DNA of 64,000 nucleotides from Geobacillus jurassicus NBRC 107829 (GTDB lineage Bacteria; Bacillota; Bacilli; Bacillales; Anoxybacillaceae), in the NCBI RefSeq assembly GCF_001544315.1, contig NZ_BCQG01000005.1, positions 1 through 64,000 on the forward strand, in the 5' to 3' direction. Every line of letters starts with the position of its first letter. The stretch's first letter is position 1. This document shows positions 43,005 through 51,712 of this stretch, piece after piece. The notes beneath the pieces are model-generated. The model did no database searches, had not been told where the DNA came from, and worked only from the letters and a program-made list of their open reading frames with translations. The position numbers and the translations under genes are program-made.

Positions 43005-44302
43005 TACCGTTTCTCCCCTTCCACGCGATATGAACTTTGCACCCGCTCAACGATTTCCAAATCGCCGAGCTGCTGCAAAATCTCTTCGTAGTCTTGCTGC
43101 GAGGCGTCATGGGTGACGATGACGATTTCCGCCAGACCGTCTTCCTTTAACGGCAGCTGCAAAATTTTCTCAAAGCTCACCCCGCGTTGCGAAAACAGCG
43201 TTGTAATTTTGGCAAACGCGCCCACTTGGTCTTTCACATGAATGCGCAAAAAGTATTTCGAGAAAATTTCCGCCGGTGTCTTCAACTGTTTTTCATATTG
43301 CGGAGACACCGCATAATGGCCGTTTACGCCAAGGCGCATATTTTTCATCACTGCGACCAAGTCGGAGACAACAGCCGTCGCCGTCGGCAAGCTGCCCGCC
43401 CCCGGCCCGTAAAACATCGTTTCCCCGACCGCTTCGCCATACACGTAGACCGCGTTGTATTCGTTATGCACGGACGCCAATGGATGCGAATCCGGAAGAA
43501 ACGTCGGTTGGACGCTCACCTCGACCTTCTGGCCGTCGCGCTGAGCGATGCCGATCAATTTCATCGTGTAGCCGAGCCGCTTCCCATAGTTTAAGTCTTC
43601 CTCCGTCACTTGGGTGATGCCTTTCACTTGCACATCGTCCAAGTCGATGTCCATCGAAAAGCCAAGGCGGGCCAAAATGGCCATTTTTCGCGCCGCATCG
43701 AGCCCTTCGACGTCCGACGTCGGGTCGGCTTCAGCGAACCCGAGCGCCTGCGCTTCGGCAAGTACAGCCTCGTATGAAGCGCCGTTTTTCGACATTTTCG
43801 TTAAAATGTAGTTCGTCGTTCCGTTCACAATGCCCATCAGCTTCGTAATCCGGTCCGACGCCAAGCCGTCGACCAAGCTGCGCAAAATCGGAATGCCGCC
43901 GGCGACGCTCGCTTCGTAGAACAAATCGCACCGATATTCCGCCGCCACCCGAAGCAGCTCCGACCCGTAGACGGCCATCAAGTCTTTGTTGGCGGTCACG
44001 ACATGCTTTCGTTGCCGCAGCGCCCGCAATAGCAGCTCTTTTGTTTCTTCAATGCCGCCCATCACTTCGATGATGACGTCAATGTCCGGATCATCGATCA
44101 CCTCAGCGGCGCTTGTCGTGAGCAATGCCGGATCGACGGCGACATCGCGCGGTTTATGTACATCACGGACGAGGATTTTTTTCACCTTTACCGGGCAGCC
44201 GACTTGATGCATCAACTTTTCTTGGTGGTTCTCAATAATTTTGACGACGCCGCTCCCGACCGTTCCTAATCCTAGCAATCCGACAAAAATTGGCTTTTCC
44301 AT
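43004..44302 (-). CDS. hom: Homoserine dehydrogenase with ACT domain
   Basis: 432 residues: an N-terminal NAD(P) fold ([17 protein letters not shown]), a catalytic domain with [14 protein letters not shown] and [16 protein letters not shown], and a C-terminal ACT domain (from about 350, [15 protein letters not shown]) for threonine feedback. First gene of the threonine operon. Confidence 0.96.
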   Translation of the reverse strand: MEKPIFVGLLGLGTVGSGVVKIIENHQEKLMHQVGCPVKVKKILVRDVHKPRDVAVDPALLTTSAAEVIDDPDIDVIIEVMGGIEETKELLLRALRQRKHVVTANKDLMAVYGSELLRVAAEYRCDLFYEASVAGGIPILRSLVDGLASDRITKLMGIVNGTTNYILTKMSKNGASYEAVLAEAQALGFAEADPTSDVEGLDAARKMAILARLGFSMDIDLDDVQVKGITQVTEEDLNYGKRLGYTMKLIGIAQRDGQKVEVSVQPTFLPDSHPLASVHNEYNAVYVYGEAVGETMFYGPGAGSLPTATAVVSDLVAVMKNMRLGVNGHYAVSPQYEKQLKTPAEIFSKYFLRIHVKDQVGAFAKITTLFSQRGVSFEKILQLPLKEDGLAEIVIVTHDASQQDYEEILQQLGDLEIVERVQSSYRVEGEKR

Positions 44303-44328
44303 CTTTCCCGCCCCTTCTGTTTATGTAC

Positions 44329-44385
44329 AGTAGACATTTGTATTTTTATAGTAGACATTATAAAAGACGATCGATCATTTGGCAA
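44329..44385 (-). promoter_or_regulatory. hom promoter with tandem operator-like boxes
   Basis: Minus strand: TTGCCA (44380-44385), 17 bp, TATAAT (44357-44362). AATGTCTACT occurs twice in the same orientation, at 44350-44359 and 44329-44338, exactly 21 bp (two helical turns) apart. The first box overlaps the -10 and the second lies downstream of the start, a repressor-like arrangement. The -35 is only 10 bp from the preceding gene's stop. Confidence 0.75.
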
Positions 44386-44394
44386 TGAAAATTT

Positions 44395-45369
44395 TTACGA
44401 GAGCCGGTTCACCGGCGTCAGCGGCGGCCGGCCTTCGAGCACGGCGATGATGTTGTCGCGCGCTAATGTCATCATGGCGCGCCGCGTTTCGTATGTGGCG
44501 CTGCCGATATGCGGCAAGGCGACGACGTTCGGAAGCGAGACGAGCGGATGATCGGCAGCGACCGGCTCTTTTTCAAACACATCCAGCCCGGCCGCGGCGA
44601 TCTCCCCCTTGACAAGCGCCTCATACAACGCCTGTTCGTCCACGACCGCCCCGCGCGCCGCGTTAATGAAAATCGCGGACTTCTTCATTTGCCGGAACGC
44701 CTCGCGGTTGAACAAATGGCGCGTCTCAGAGGTGAGCGGCGTCAAGCAGACGACAAAATCGCTCTCAGCCAGCAAGTCGGCAAATGGGCGGTAGATGGCG
44801 CCAAGCTCCGCTTCCGCCTCCGGGCGGCGGGAACGATTGTGATACAGGACGGTCATATCAAATCCTTTCGCCCGCTTTGCCACCGCTTGGCCGATGTTCC
44901 CCATGCCGACGATGCCGATCGTTTTATGATGGACATCCGCGCCGGCCAGCAAAAACGGGCTCCAGCTTTTCCATTTTCCTTCCTTCAAAAATTCAGCCGC
45001 TTCGACAAGGCGGCGGGCGGTGGCCAATAAAAGGGCAAACGTCAAATCGGCCGTCGTATCGGTCAATACATCGGGCGTATTGCAAACGAGAATGCCGCGC
45101 TTCGTTGCCGCCGGAACGTCAATATTGTCATAACCTACCCCCATATTGGCGACAACTTTCAACGCCGAACCGGCAGACAGCACGGTTTCATCGATCGGAT
45201 CGGACACCATCGGCAACATGGCCGTCGCTTTTTTCGCCTCCGCAATCAGCACGTCGCGCGGCACAGGCATATCTTCATGCGGCCACATCCCTACTTCGGC
45301 GATGACAGAGAGCGGTGTAATCACTTCCTCCGGCAATTTTCGCGTAATGAATACATACGGCTTCGTCAT
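44395..45369 (-). CDS. D-2-hydroxyacid dehydrogenase (glyoxylate/hydroxypyruvate reductase type)
   Basis: 324 residues. The NAD fold shows TIGIVGMGNIGQAVAKRAKG; catalytic Arg/Glu/His lie in FINAARGAVVDE, AGLDVFEKEPV and LPHIGSATYETR. Substrate is probably glyoxylate, hydroxypyruvate or 2-ketogluconate. Not coupled to hom: it ends 92 bp before the hom start and the hom promoter lies between. Confidence 0.9.
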   Translation of the reverse strand: MTKPYVFITRKLPEEVITPLSVIAEVGMWPHEDMPVPRDVLIAEAKKATAMLPMVSDPIDETVLSAGSALKVVANMGVGYDNIDVPAATKRGILVCNTPDVLTDTTADLTFALLLATARRLVEAAEFLKEGKWKSWSPFLLAGADVHHKTIGIVGMGNIGQAVAKRAKGFDMTVLYHNRSRRPEAEAELGAIYRPFADLLAESDFVVCLTPLTSETRHLFNREAFRQMKKSAIFINAARGAVVDEQALYEALVKGEIAAAGLDVFEKEPVAADHPLVSLPNVVALPHIGSATYETRRAMMTLARDNIIAVLEGRPPLTPVNRLS

Positions 45370-45445
45370 GATGCAGCCCCCACTTCGTTTTTTCTAAATC
45401 TTATCACAACTTTTGCGCAAAAAAAACGAGAAGTTGTCTCCCCAT

Positions 45446-46450
45446 TCATGACACCGGCGGCAGCCACTCGACAGCCGGCAGGCGGATGCGTCCGGCGATG
45501 CCGACGATCTCAGCAAACGAAGCCATAAACCGTTCATACTCGTGCGATCGATCGAACAAGCGCCGCAACGCGCCCTCATGCCTCGCTCGTTCGTTCTCAT
45601 CCGAAGCGGTATAATACGCTTCCACGCATTCAAAATACGGCAGCGGAAATAAAAGCCGAGCGTAAATCAGCCGCCAGGCAAACGGCGACAGCGGCATCGA
45701 ATGCCCATAATCTTGGAAAAATTGCCGAACCGCTCGTTGACAATGAAGCCCGCGCTGCCGGTACAAATGGCGCACCCATTCAGCCAGATCACGCGCACAA
45801 TGGTCATACACCCAATCTGTCGGCAGTTTCGCCTCCGTTCCATCCACCCAACCCGCTTCTGGAAGCCGCTCGTGGCAAAACGCCGCATAATCAATGCGCA
45901 GCGGTTCTTCGTCAAGCTCGGTGTCGGCCACATATTGCACCGCATTTTCCGCCATCCCTAAATAGTACGGAAACGACTCGATAAACAGCCGATCAAACGG
46001 CGACGACGGTCCAGAAGCGAGCTTGCTTGCCCAAAACGACTCCATTTGATCGATCCGCTTCGCCCATAGTTCCCGCCATTGGCCGATGCGCCGGCAGGCG
46101 ATGATCGGCAGCGGACACGTCCTCCCGCATTCATGCATCACCGCCAGCTCCCGGCCGAGCGAACGAAAGCGGGCCGACGGAAGCGGCGCGCGAATGAGCG
46201 CTAACGGCTGCCCGTTATAAGAAGCGATATACGTTCCGGACGTCGTTTTGATCAGCTCCCCGATGCCGTCCACTCCTTTCGCCCGCAAATAGCGGCTCAT
46301 TTGTTGGCGCTCTTCCATCTCCGCTTCGCTCCGTCCATCGGCGGCAACGATCAGAAAACGTTCCTGTTTATGCCAAAACGCTGTGTACATCCCTCTTCGT
46401 TCCAACCGTTCGACGCGCATGCTGTACTGTTCACGCACCCAAGCTTCCAT
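45446..46450 (-). CDS. yutH: CotS-family spore coat-associated kinase-like protein (YutH)
   Basis: 334 residues of the aminoglycoside-phosphotransferase/CotS-like fold. The N-lobe begins MEAWVREQYSMRVERL and the C-terminal helical half carries DWVYDHCARDLAEWVRHLY. The canonical HxDxxxxN catalytic loop is not obvious (an FCHERLPEAGWVDG stretch stands near it), so it may be a pseudokinase. ATG 46450 follows AAGGAGG; the frame to 46585 is rejected. Synteny and length fit YutH. Confidence 0.82.
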   Translation of the reverse strand: MEAWVREQYSMRVERLERRGMYTAFWHKQERFLIVAADGRSEAEMEERQQMSRYLRAKGVDGIGELIKTTSGTYIASYNGQPLALIRAPLPSARFRSLGRELAVMHECGRTCPLPIIACRRIGQWRELWAKRIDQMESFWASKLASGPSSPFDRLFIESFPYYLGMAENAVQYVADTELDEEPLRIDYAAFCHERLPEAGWVDGTEAKLPTDWVYDHCARDLAEWVRHLYRQRGLHCQRAVRQFFQDYGHSMPLSPFAWRLIYARLLFPLPYFECVEAYYTASDENERARHEGALRRLFDRSHEYERFMASFAEIVGIAGRIRLPAVEWLPPVS

Positions 46451-46693
46451 CGCCGCGCCTCCTTCTTTCTTCCCTTTTCTCAAAAAAGCTCCATAAGCAA
46501 CGTTTGCACTCCACCCGGGCATGAAAATGGCCAATGAAGGCCTGCGCATTTTCACAGAAAGGGGGCTATTTTTTATATATGCCAAGAGGCGAGGAAAAAG
46601 CCGATGAGCATTTTTCTTTATATGACGGACGTATTTATGACATGATACATATATATAGAAAACGACTTTTTAAGGGAAATAGGTGACAGACTA

Positions 46694-47191
46694 ATGAGTG
46701 AATTCACAATGAACAACTTGGAACAAACGGCTCGGCGCTGGCTGGAAGAACGAGGGGTGACAGTAGAAAAAATCGCGGAACTTGTCTATTATTTGCAAGC
46801 GAAATATCATCCGGACTTGACGATGGAGGAGTGCATCGAAAACGTCAACCGCGTCATTTCCAAACGCGAAGTGCAAAACGCGATTTTAACCGGCATTCAA
46901 TTGGATAAACTTGCCGAGGACGGCCGGCTTGATGAGCCGCTGCAGTCGATTATCCGCCGCGATGAAGGGTTGTATGGCGTCGATGAAATTTTGGCGCTGT
47001 CGATCGTCAACGTGTACGGGTCGATCGGATTTACGAACTACGGATATATCGATAAACAAAAGCCTGGCATTTTACAATACTTAAACGACAAATCAACGGG
47101 CAAATGCAATACGTTTTTGGACGACATTGTCGGCGCCATCGCCGCGGCGGCATCGAGCCGCTTAGCGCACCGGGCCGCCAATGCGGAGTAA
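46694..47191 (+). CDS. yutG: Phosphatidylglycerophosphatase A-related protein (YutG)
   Basis: 165 residues, PgpA-like helical domain: REVQNAILTGIQLDKLAE, GLYGVDEILALSIVNVYGSI and a late TFLDDIVGAIAAAAS with acidic metal ligands. Unlike E. coli PgpA it lacks strong membrane helices. It may dephosphorylate PGP-like lipids. ATG 46694 lies nine bases after AGGTGA in an AT-rich promoter region. Confidence 0.85.
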   Translation: MSEFTMNNLEQTARRWLEERGVTVEKIAELVYYLQAKYHPDLTMEECIENVNRVISKREVQNAILTGIQLDKLAEDGRLDEPLQSIIRRDEGLYGVDEILALSIVNVYGSIGFTNYGYIDKQKPGILQYLNDKSTGKCNTFLDDIVGAIAAAASSRLAHRAANAE

Positions 47192-47253
47192 ATCGAACGC
47201 CGCCGCCAATGGCGTCTGCTCTTAAAGCGTGGAAACGAATGCCGAGCAAATCG

Positions 47254-47290
47254 AACGCCGCCTGCCACGAAGGCAAGGCGGCGTTTTTAC
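47254..47290 (+). terminator. Terminator between yutG and yutF
   Basis: AACGCCGCCT and AGGCGGCGTT arms followed by TTT; overlaps the yutF stop. Confidence 0.75.
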
Positions 47291-48057
47291 AAGCGGTCGA
47301 GCCATTCAAGCAGCGAATCGGCCGTATACGTTGGCTGCCGTTCATAGCGGGCGAGCATCTCTTTCGTCGTGACGCCCGTATGGACTAAAAGCGTATCGAT
47401 GCCGGCATTCATCCCCGCCATAATATCGGTTTCGTAATAGTCGCCCACCATGAGGACGTTCTCCCGCGGGACACCGAGCACTTTGAGCGCCTGCTCCATA
47501 ATAATTTTTTCCGGCTTGCCGATAAATGTCGGCTTCACTTGCGTCGATACAGCGATCACCGACGTCAGCGCGCCGTTGCCCGGCAAAAGCCCCCGCTCCG
47601 TCGGCAAAGCGATGTCACCGTTCGTTGAGACGAACATCGCTCCGTTGCGGACGGCAAGACACGCGACAGCGAACTTTTCGTACGTAATTTGCCGGTCAAT
47701 GCCGATGACGACGACATCCGCATCTTCGCCGGCAAAACGGAACCCTTTGTCCGCCAAGGCAGTGCGAATGCCTTCCTCGCCGATCACATACACGGAAGCA
47801 TCCGGCTTTTGTTCAAAAATGTAATTCGCCGTCGCCTGGCTTGTAGTAAATACATGCTTCTCTTCCGCCGGCACGCCGAATGAACGCAATTTTTCCGCCA
47901 CTTGCGCCGGCGTGCGCGATGAGTTGTTCGTCACAAACAAATACGGAATGCCGCGGCGGTGAAGCTCATTGACGAACTCACGCGCCTCGGCGATGCATTC
48001 CGTGCCGCGGTACATTGTCCCGTCCAAATCGATGAGGTAGCCGTTGTAACGCTTCAA
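47287..48057 (-). CDS. yutF: HAD-IIA family phosphatase (YutF)
   Basis: 256 residues with HAD motif I DLDGTMYRG (nucleophile D10, D12), motif II FVTNNSSRT and motif IV VGDYYETDIMAG. NagD-like; likely a nucleotide or sugar phosphatase. Follows yutE by 28 bp. Confidence 0.92.
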   Translation of the reverse strand: MKRYNGYLIDLDGTMYRGTECIAEAREFVNELHRRGIPYLFVTNNSSRTPAQVAEKLRSFGVPAEEKHVFTTSQATANYIFEQKPDASVYVIGEEGIRTALADKGFRFAGEDADVVVIGIDRQITYEKFAVACLAVRNGAMFVSTNGDIALPTERGLLPGNGALTSVIAVSTQVKPTFIGKPEKIIMEQALKVLGVPRENVLMVGDYYETDIMAGMNAGIDTLLVHTGVTTKEMLARYERQPTYTADSLLEWLDRL

Positions 48058-48085
48058 TGATTTCGATCCCCTTTCTTGTCATCCG

Positions 48086-48523
48086 TCAATTGCGAAACGC
48101 CGACACCGGGCCGAGCTCACTCTCCAGGTAAGCGCGCACCGCCTTCGGATACGCCTCAAGCGCCGGCAAATGTTCGTTCAGATCGGCAAGCAATTTCTCA
48201 TGGTCCACGCGCGTATACTCGTGCACAAGCATTTTCCGATGGGCAATAAACGCTTTCAACCGATCGGCATCCGCGGTTGAAATCACTCGTTCATCCGCCA
48301 AAATGTCGATGATGTCGTTGTAGCTGCCCGGGTCGCGCATAATAAATCCATCGATCATGGCGTTGCCGACGTCCAACACCGCTTCGATGACGACATGAGC
48401 GATCCGCTCGAGCGCCAATCGCTGCAACGGCTCGTCCCAATTGGCTTTCGCCTTGTAGCGAGCGAGCATTTGTTCCATGCAGCTGAGCGTTTCTTCCAGT
48501 TTCTTGCGGTCGACAAAATACAT
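48086..48523 (-). CDS. yutE: HepT-like DUF86 protein (YutE)
   Basis: 145 residues, helical. The HEPN/HepT signature RX4HXY is complete: R96-KMLV-H101-E-Y103. HepT ribonucleases normally pair with an MNT nucleotidyltransferase antitoxin, but none is near; yutF follows instead. YutE is conserved at this place in Bacillaceae, so it may be a domesticated solitary HEPN protein. Confidence 0.85.
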   Translation of the reverse strand: MYFVDRKKLEETLSCMEQMLARYKAKANWDEPLQRLALERIAHVVIEAVLDVGNAMIDGFIMRDPGSYNDIIDILADERVISTADADRLKAFIAHRKMLVHEYTRVDHEKLLADLNEHLPALEAYPKAVRAYLESELGPVSAFRN

Positions 48524-48623
48524 CCGTCATCCCTCCTCGTTTCTTTGTGCGATTTGCTGTCTCCCGTTTTCGCCGCCTGTCTGCTATGATGGACATAGAC
48601 GAAAAAACAGGGAGGCTTGGATC

Positions 48624-48893
48624 ATGGGCGAACGGTTTTATTTATACGACGACACCGTCGAAGCCGCGGTCCGCTTCGTCAGCTTTGTCGGCGAACGGCA
48701 GCGGTTTGATTTGGCGCTCGTCGAGACCGACCGTTTTTACGGGAAATGGCTCGTGCTTGATTTGCAAAGCAACCGCTTTGCCATTCTCGGGCGCGATGAT
48801 TTGGAGGAGCCGGGCTATATTGAGCACGCTTACCAGCTCAATGAGCAAGATGCCAATGATTTGCGCGCCTTTTTGGAGGAGTATCTCTCATAA
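48624..48893 (+). CDS. DUF3055-family protein
   Basis: 89 residues, acidic. Blocks ERFYLYDDTVEAAVRFVSFV, FYGKWLVLDLQSNRFAILG and EEPGYIEHAYQLNEQDA are characteristic. ATG 48624 follows AGGGAGG. Function unknown. Confidence 0.82.
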   Translation: MGERFYLYDDTVEAAVRFVSFVGERQRFDLALVETDRFYGKWLVLDLQSNRFAILGRDDLEEPGYIEHAYQLNEQDANDLRAFLEEYLS

Positions 48894-48950
48894 CCTTCCT
48901 CGGTTTCGGGCATCTTATGAAACACCAAAGCAGCAAGGAAGGTGAGACGA

Positions 48951-49244
48951 ATGGCGGAACGGGAAACATACGCCGATTTTTCCGTCGTCGAGAAACAGCG
49001 CAATTTCTTGACCGCCGAAGAGTTCCCAGAAGGGCCGTACGGCTCGCCGCGCCGCGACGACGCGCCGGTCGAAAACAAAAGCACGCCTTGGAAGGAAGGC
49101 CAGCGGCATTACAGCGCCTTCAACTACGAGTTTAAATCGTTCCACCAAAACATTCCGAGGCGCGACCCGGCCGCCCACCCGCCGCATGATGACCCGCGCA
49201 ACAGTGAACAGTTTCCGTACAATGAAACGGAAGAACAGGCTTGA
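48951..49244 (+). CDS. Conserved hypothetical cytosolic protein
   Basis: 97 residues, very hydrophilic and probably disordered: NFLTAEEFPEGPYGSP, STPWKEGQRHYSAFNYE and HPPHDDP. ATG 48951 follows AAGGTGAG. Similar proteins exist in Bacillaceae (possibly DUF3905); function unknown. Cotranscription with the DUF3055 gene is likely (57-bp gap). Confidence 0.7.
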   Translation: MAERETYADFSVVEKQRNFLTAEEFPEGPYGSPRRDDAPVENKSTPWKEGQRHYSAFNYEFKSFHQNIPRRDPAAHPPHDDPRNSEQFPYNETEEQA

Positions 49245-49270
49245 CGTTCAGCGGAACAACGAAAGAAACG

Positions 49271-49298
49271 GGGCAGCCGCCAGCCTATGGCGGCTGCC
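49271..49298. terminator. Hairpin terminator
   Basis: GGCAGCCGCC / GGCGGCTGCC arms separated by AGCCTAT. It stands after the plus-strand pair and at the end of a minus-strand tail frame of yutD. Confidence 0.7.
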
Positions 49299-49457
49299 GC
49301 CTTTGCCGTTTCGCCATGCGGCGGCGATGAGAATGGCGCAGCGTCGTCTTTTTGTCTGTCCGCGAGCCGTCTTCCCGCCTGCGAGCATTTCGCCGCGCAG
49401 CGGTTTCTTGCGCCTCCTCTTCTTCCGGCACCGCCGCACCGCAGTCCGCTGGCGCGG

Positions 49458-49742
49458 TTACCGTTTCACCTTGCGCAACACAAAATACGCACAGCCGAAA
49501 TTGCAATATTCATACAAATATTCGGACAACGTGCTGATTTTCGTATCGTACGTCGCCTTTTGGTTATGGTCGTCAAAAAACCCGCGCAGCCGGAGCTGGT
49601 TGTATCCCCAATCCCCGACAATGTAGTCATACTTCGCCAAAATGTCCGCATATCGGGCGCGAAAGGCTTCTTCATTAAAGGCGTTTTTTACATTTTCCAC
49701 CAGTTCGTAACAATGATTGTTAATGCAAATCACTGTTCTCAC
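49458..49742 (-). CDS. yutD: YutD-family protein, possibly shortened by a frameshift
   Basis: 94 residues in frame, with YDYIVGDWGYNQLRLRGFFD, ATYDTKISTLSEYLYEY and CNFGCAYFVLRK as family hallmarks. It stops at KVKR. In another frame the next 60 codons read an acidic then arginine-rich tail (AVPEEEEAQETAARRNARRR...) that ends exactly at a terminator; one extra A in the AAA run near 49466 would join them. So either the short form is natural or the tail has been cut off. Function unknown. Confidence 0.82.
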   Translation of the reverse strand: MRTVICINNHCYELVENVKNAFNEEAFRARYADILAKYDYIVGDWGYNQLRLRGFFDDHNQKATYDTKISTLSEYLYEYCNFGCAYFVLRKVKR

Positions 49743-49845
49743 CTCGCCTTTCCACTTCCATCATAAACGATGCATCGCACCCAATCAATTACTGTCATCG
49801 AACCATCATCCGTGTGCCACCCTAAAAGCGAAGGGGGTGCTGACG

Positions 49846-50532
49846 ATGAGACGACCATGGTTGGCCGTTGCGTTTGGAACGGCCGTCGCCCTCGCCGGCT
49901 GCGCGCAGACGGCCGAGGACGAAAACACCGACATTTACAAGCGGAGCGGCAACACGATCAATGTCGCCGACCGCAACGAGCTGTACAATGAAAACGGGGT
50001 GCCCAACGGCGATGACACGCCGATGAACAACTTCGGCTACGTCCGCCATCAAAAAAGCCCGATCCTCGGCGATGCGAACGGCTACAACGACATGCCGTCA
50101 TTCAACCGCGAGAAAGCGGCTGATTTAATCAGCAAATTGTGCACCCAGCTGCCGGGCGTCAAAGACGTCGCCACGCTCGTCACGGATGAGGAAGTGCTCG
50201 TCGTGTATGACGCGGACACGAACAACCGGCAGCAAACGGCCGATCAAGTGAAAAAGACGGCGCTTTCCGTCGTTCCCCGCTACTACCATGTGTATGTCGC
50301 CGACAATCCGCAGCTGATGAAGGACATCGAGCGCTTCGGGCGCCTTGATTCGAATACGCGCAACATCGACCAAATTCTCGATGCGACGATTCAGCGGATG
50401 TTGAACTATCCGCAAGGGAAAAAACTGAGCGACGGGGAAAATGAAAACGGCGAAATGATCAACGAAACAAACGATGAACTGGACCGCGATTTCCGCGACG
50501 GCACGCCGCGGGCGACGAAAGCGGGGCGCTAG
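49846..50532 (+). CDS. yutC: YhcN/YlaJ-family sporulation lipoprotein (YutC)
   Basis: 228 residues: signal peptide with lipobox ALAGC, an Asn/Asp-rich linker and the YhcN/YlaJ domain (about 90-170: VKDVATLVTDEEVLVVYDAD). Members are forespore or spore membrane lipoproteins affecting germination. ATG 49846 follows AAGGGGGTG. Divergent from yutD. Confidence 0.88.
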   Translation: MRRPWLAVAFGTAVALAGCAQTAEDENTDIYKRSGNTINVADRNELYNENGVPNGDDTPMNNFGYVRHQKSPILGDANGYNDMPSFNREKAADLISKLCTQLPGVKDVATLVTDEEVLVVYDADTNNRQQTADQVKKTALSVVPRYYHVYVADNPQLMKDIERFGRLDSNTRNIDQILDATIQRMLNYPQGKKLSDGENENGEMINETNDELDRDFRDGTPRATKAGR

Positions 50533-50650
50533 GGAAAAGAAACGGTCTGCCTTCTTGATGAAAGGCATGACCGTTTCTTCGCGTTCATCCGGCCGGGATG
50601 ATGCTTTCAGCCGCTGGAACAACGCTTGCTTTCGCGCCGTTCGTTGGATG

Positions 50651-51547
50651 TTACGCTTTCAACTGCCGCGCTTTCGCCGCTTCATTCACCTGCTCATCGG
50701 CATGGTACGACGAGCGGACGAGCGGGCCGGCTTCACAATGGCTGAACCCTTTGCTCAACGCGATTTCTTTCAGCTCTTGAAACTCATCCGGATGATAATA
50801 TTTTACGACCTTCAAATGTTTTTTCGTCGGCTGCAAATACTGGCCGATCGTCAAAATGTCGACATGGTTGGCGCGCAAGTCGTCCATCGCTTCAATGATT
50901 TCTTCTTTCGTTTCCCCAAGGCCGACCATGATGCTCGATTTCGTCGGAATGTCCGGCTGCAATTCTTTCGCGCGCCGCAAAAACTCAAGCGAACGTTCGT
51001 ACGTCGCGCGGGCGCGCACCCTTGGAGTCAAGCGGCGCACCGTTTCGATGTTATGGTTTAAAATGTCAGGGCGGGCATCCATCAAAATTTTTAAGTTTTC
51101 ATACACCCCGCCCATATCCGACGGCAGCACCTCGATCGTCGTAAACGGGTTTTTCCGGCGGATGGCGCGCACCGTTTCGGCGAATACCGCCGCCCCGCCG
51201 TCTTTCAAGTCATCGCGGGCGACGGCGGTGACGACGACGTGTTTTAAGTTCATGATGCGGACCGATTCCGCGACGCGTTCCGGCTCCTGCCAATCAAGCT
51301 CCGTCGGCAGTCCGGTTTTGACGGCGCAGAAGCGGCAGGCGCGCGTGCAGACGCTGCCTAAAATCATAAACGTCGCCGTCCGCCGTACGGCCCAGCATTC
51401 GTGAATGTTTGGGCACTTCGCTTCCTCGCAAACGGTATGTAAACGGTTTTCCCGCATCAGCTTCTTTAAACCGATATAATTCTCGTTCGTGTTCAGCTTG
51501 ATTTTCAACCAGTCCGGCTTGCGGACGTGTTCTTCTTTCGTCGCCAT
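50651..51547 (-). CDS. lipA: Lipoyl synthase
   Basis: 298 residues. The radical-SAM triad is C67, C71, C74 (CTRACRFC) and the auxiliary cluster C40, C45, C51 ([12 protein letters not shown]). It inserts sulfur into octanoyl groups on E2/GcvH proteins. ATG 51547 follows GTGGAGTGAG; the frame to 51613 is not used. Confidence 0.97.
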   Translation of the reverse strand: MATKEEHVRKPDWLKIKLNTNENYIGLKKLMRENRLHTVCEEAKCPNIHECWAVRRTATFMILGSVCTRACRFCAVKTGLPTELDWQEPERVAESVRIMNLKHVVVTAVARDDLKDGGAAVFAETVRAIRRKNPFTTIEVLPSDMGGVYENLKILMDARPDILNHNIETVRRLTPRVRARATYERSLEFLRRAKELQPDIPTKSSIMVGLGETKEEIIEAMDDLRANHVDILTIGQYLQPTKKHLKVVKYYHPDEFQELKEIALSKGFSHCEAGPLVRSSYHADEQVNEAAKARQLKA

Positions 51548-51712
51548 CGTTCTCACTCCACTTGTCGATGATTGTTCATTCCCCATTATAATGAAAAGAA
51601 CGGAAAAACACAAAAAAATCGTCCAGCGGATGGTTTCCTTCTTTTAACATTTATGAAATTCCCGTTTCTCCCCAAACTAAACATATGAAACGGGCGGAAA
51701 GGGGGAATACGC

